From positions 186,001 through 250,000 of the forward strand of contig JAWZYV010019991.1 in NCBI GenBank assembly GCA_038373885.1: a stretch of DNA of 64,000 bases. Reading direction: 5' to 3'. This stretch comes from Cheiracanthium punctorium (taxonomy: Eukaryota > Arthropoda > Arachnida > Araneae > Cheiracanthiidae). Shown piece after piece: positions 60,480 through 64,000 of this stretch. The notes beneath the pieces were generated by a model, which had not been told where the DNA came from, made no database searches, and saw nothing but the letters and a program-made list of their open reading frames with translations. Each line of letters starts with the position of its first letter. The stretch's first letter is position 1. Made by a program: the position numbers and the translations under genes.

Positions 60480-61240
60480 ACCACGTGTCAAGCATTGTTC
60501 TATCTTTCAAACCCCCTTTAATTCTGGTCGTGGGGCACGATTGAATTTTCAGGCGTCGATGTTAATGTACATAGATGTTACAATCCAAACCAAATAAGGA
60601 ATTTATTTTGGATTTCATTTGTTTTCTGCTCTGCTCACAAAGCGACCATTATCAGCACTGATGTTCACTAACATACTGAAGAAGTTAAAACTACACCACT
60701 GACACTAAAACCCACGATTTTCCATTCGTTTCGCCACATTTGTTTACACAGCTCTACAAAACAATTAAGTTGAAAAGGGGGGGGGCTGGGAGAGAGAAAG
60801 CACTTCGTTAACTCTAATAGATCTTTTGTATAATTACGCTCTCGTCCCTAATTTTATCTCAACCAACCATTCCGAGAACCGCGATCCCGTCATGGGGCAA
60901 TAATCCTCTGATGCGTTCTGTCACAGCAGTCCATCAAAATTCCACCCCAATCTTCCGCTTGCCAGTGTTTTAACCGACTGCCGGAGTGCCAATGAAATAA
61001 ATGCATTGCAGCAAAGCCGAGGGGGTACCGCGGTTTTCGACCGGGAACAATTTTGCCGTTTTTATTTACAGTCTGCCTTGCTTCTGTAAACAGTTTTTAC
61101 GTCCCATTTGCTTCTTCTGGCGTTCGAAAGCAATTAAAAAGAAATAAACAGTGGAGCTTTTGAAGAACACGAGGGAACACGAATCGAGGTTGGGAAGCCT
61201 TCCCCCTTCAACGTGTTAATTGAGACAAGAGATGGGAAAA
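60480..61240. promoter_or_regulatory. GC-richer non-coding segment with forkhead-like motifs (candidate)
   Basis: This segment is visibly less AT-rich than the 8 kb to its left, for example around GTACCGCGGTTTTCGACCGG (61025-61044), yet has no long open frame and no inverted or direct flanking repeats. It contains forkhead-like words TGTTTACA (60741-60748), TATTTACA (61063-61070) and TGTAAACA (61085-61092). Such isolated compositional islands can be regulatory elements or untranslated exons, but also old repeats. Function is inference from composition and motif words only. Confidence 0.25.
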
Positions 61241-62690
61241 AATGACTGCTTTATTAAATAAAATAATAAATAAAGGAAAGAAGAAAAAAGGGGCAGAGGG
61301 TCGTGTTTCGACCTTAGAAAAACGAAATGTCGTTTGTTTTTTTCCGAGGAATTACATAAGCGGAGTTGAGGAAATTAAAAATTCACTATTCCATCTATTG
61401 ATTGAAGCGATAAGAATGAAGTGCCCAAGTTACCGGATCTCTTCATTAAGCAAGCTCAGAGCATAGTGTGAAAAAATTGCATTGATAGAGACTTATTTTC
61501 TACAGATAACAGCAGAAATACGTCGAGTCATTAAACTTGCCAACGACAAATAATCATCAAAGCAACTTCTTCAGAACGTATTAATGATGCATTAATTATC
61601 GTTATTAAAAGAAGATATCGTTATTATGGGAAGAAGAAATGAGATGTGGGGAGTACAGTTTCTTGTATGAGCGAGTATTATCTATCACAACACACTTAAA
61701 CGAATAATTAGACACATCATATTTAGGCTAGAATTTCTTATAATTTAATCGAGTATTTCACTTTCTCAGAGTCCATGTTATTTAAGAATACAGCCGTATA
61801 AATAAAGCAAAACATGAAATAAAGTCATTATTTTCAAATCACATCTCAACTGTTAACTTGCTTATCAGATAAGAATTAGAATGCCTGTGCACATCTAATT
61901 GTATTTCTCAAATCAGACATTCATGACTAGAAAAAGTAGATTATCTCAGGCTTTTTCGAACATCTCATCTACGCAGCAGAAAAAGCATCTCAGTGGGAGG
62001 GTTGGAAAAGAGACTAACGGTCCATCAGGTACTCGAATACGCCCGCGCTAACATGAGTTATGAGACTGATTAGAAGGTCGGAATATTTCCGCCACTACTC
62101 TAAATGTTCGCTAAGTAGCCCTCCTCCGCCTATTTTTCTGCGGTAATTTTCTGTGTTGGGCTTTGTTTAATGTACGCCATTTATATTAAATATAGTGTTT
62201 CAAATGTTTCATGCTGGAGGTCTACATTCTTACGGAATTCGCGAAATATATTTTTTGTATTATAAATACGAAATTTTCGAAAAATTAAAAGCATCTTGAA
62301 AAACATGCGGAAATTTCGTTTTAGAATAGGATGCAAACTGATTGTTACGTAGGTGGTTTTTATGACCGATTTAAAACGTTCAGAATATCATTTGCATTCG
62401 TTTAATAAACGCAAAAACCAAAACTGACAGCTATATTATAAGAAATCATGATACTACGCGATTCTTTGCATTAGCGTGGTAAAACAGCCAATTAATAATC
62501 AGTTCATGTACAGGCTTTAAAAACGAAGTAAATTATACATTTTGTAAAATTTGTGGAGCTAGTGGTAGTTTAACGTGTTAGCGCCCGACTTCTTTCAGCA
62601 GATTGTCCAATTTATGTTTATGCAGGAAGTGATAAATTTCCGATATTTGGTATGAAGAATGTTATGTTTTAAAAATGAGACATTAATAGA
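61241..62690. other. AT-rich DNA, no gene seen
   Basis: No supported gene. A patch near 61980-62130 is less AT-rich. TTTAACGTGTTAGCGCC near 62569-62585 resembles a TTAA-MITE end, but no partner was found. Confidence 0.45.
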
Positions 62691-62774
62691 TTCCTTATTT
62701 TACTTTGTTATCGCTGAGTATTCCTTATTTTACTTTGTTATCGCTTGAGTATCGCTGAGTACTTTGTTATCGCT
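62691..62774. repeat. 30-bp tandem repeat, about 2.8 units
   Basis: Units 62691-62720 and 62721-62750 (TTCCTTATTTTACTTTGTTA then TCGCTGAGTA / TCGCTTGAGT) are followed by a scrambled partial unit ending ACTTTGTTATCGCT at 62774. It looks like recent slippage. Confidence 0.85.
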
Positions 62775-64000
62775 AAATTTTTGTATCCAAACTTTTGTCA
62801 GTTACATGAAAACTATTAAATTTGAAGCTTTCAGCAATTTTAATCCAATTCATTTTTACTTCTTGTTATCTCAAATGAAGGAATGCATATCGCGTTGATT
62901 ATCCACCCCGTAACAATTACAAAGCGGTAACATAGGTTTCTTTCTACGTAGATTTACTTAACCTAATACTTAAAGAATAAAAGCTGAGATGCAAATGAGA
63001 ATTTATTGGCCAACTTAGTCCAGCAGAAGCAAAGAAATTTTTAAGGTAGAAATGTAGACTTTTTGTGAAATGGTGGAACAGTACAGAAGGCCCTTTTTAT
63101 ATGTGTGAAAAGTAAAATATTTTTATCGGTCAATTTCTTAGAAATTACTCAATACATATTTTCGAAAATAAATCTTATTTACAAAAATTGTTTTTTAAAA
63201 TAATCTCGTAACAAAATAGACTACATAAGTTCAGAATTCAGTAATTTCATATGTGTGCATAATGGCTTAAACTATTTGAAAACAGTTTATACTCTTCTGT
63301 GTGGCATAATGAAAACCTGGAATATGTATTTACCCGCGTAAACTGTCATCTTTCGTTTTTTTACAACTATGTTGAATGCAAATAGTTAGAAATGTCCCTA
63401 CAGTTAAAATATTGACGTATAACACTCCAAATTGTAGGTTTTATAATAATTTTGAACTAACCTTTATCACACGGGCACTTTAAATATCTACTTTAAATTT
63501 GCTTTTAGTTTTGAAATGACATTTTAAAAAGCCGTTTCAAACAATTGCACGAAAAAAAAAACTGTATAAGCATGATAAAACCATTTTTAAAAGTGGTTGG
63601 CATCTTTTATTCATAATTCAAATGTTATACGCTACAGAAATAGAGAAAATAAAGTACATTAAACGACAGAAAATGTGTTATGTTTATTTAAGGAAGTACA
63701 CAGAAATACAAAGATAAACATAATTACATGAAACGAGGGGAAAATCAAACAAGTATATTAATTACTATGAATTTTCAATAGTTACTTTAAAACGAATAAA
63801 TATTTAGCTTGAAAGCTCAGAAATAAATATCTTTCTTTACTATTTCTACATTCCAAGATTAAAAAGTTCAAAAGATTTTATATAAATAACAGTTTTCATT
63901 CCAGGTGCTATATTTGTATTTTAACTGGGTCACAGCATTCCACTGCTCAGAAAAGTTTAAGTGAAAATAGCATTCCAGTATCTAGAAATAAATTCGTATT
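62775..64000. other. AT-rich DNA to the window end, nothing recognised
   Basis: No gene, RNA gene or element with readable ends. Confidence 0.5.

Noticed and set aside
62569..62590. TTAA-MITE-like end TTAACGTGTTAGCGCC
   Set aside because: No matching inverted partner with TTAA found within a few kb.

Overview
This 64 kb window is AT-rich, gene-poor nuclear DNA of a eukaryote, most likely an arthropod. The transposon mix (mariner, an IS630-type mariner relative, hAT and TTAA-targeting MITEs, several tRNA-derived SINEs) and the very long non-coding stretches would fit a chelicerate such as a spider. That taxonomic guess is inference: no marker gene settles it. There is no operon structure, rRNA, intact tRNA gene or CRISPR array, and nearly all open reading frames are short chance frames.

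Only one piece of host gene is convincing: a 144-nt minus-strand exon at 6062-6205 with good splice sites at both ends, encoding the TM3-TM4 part of an SLC16-type monocarboxylate transporter. Its neighbouring exons were not found, so most of the left part of the window is probably intron of that gene. A weak second candidate is a minus-strand signal-peptide-like exon at 19029-19174.

The rest that can be read is transposon history. Left part (1-20 kb): a hAT-type MITE built of GAGACGAGACC motifs (3355-3697), a SINE (4695-4970), a 25-bp minisatellite (6645-6791) beside two mariner 3' ends joined in opposite orientation (6840-7485), a second SINE family (10715-11103), SINE fragments at 12.1 and 14.2 kb, and three clusters of a TTTTGTTGAAT-type palindromic motif (14.0, 15.6 and 19.4 kb). 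Middle (22-34 kb): a 1,039-bp hAT element keeping a DUF4371-like transposase fragment (22853-23891), a small hAT MITE (24225-24381), a 515-bp element with roughly 85-bp inverted repeats and TA duplication (27209-27723), a 1,045-bp hAT-like element with a TTAA MITE inside it (29345-30389), a TTAA MITE split by a SINE (30696-31145), and two inverted copies of another TTAA MITE (31.5 and 33.2 kb). Right part (37-64 kb): two SINEs facing each other (37.4-37.8 kb), a dead IS630/mariner-like transposase (39.7-40.4 kb), two more hAT MITEs (40.7 and 42.9 kb), a third tRNA-SINE family (44.6 kb), another SINE (46.8 kb), an almost complete 1,253-bp mariner with both inverted repeats and TA duplication but a frameshifted transposase (48298-49550), a 208-bp TTAA MITE (50965-51172) and a strong fold-back element (52354-52493). 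From 52.5 kb to the end almost nothing is recognisable apart from a relatively GC-rich segment at 60.5-61.2 kb that may be regulatory.

I found no convincing undescribed functional system. The most useful observations are the nested transposon stratigraphy with readable target-site duplications, several apparently unclassified MITE families, and the isolated transporter exon.
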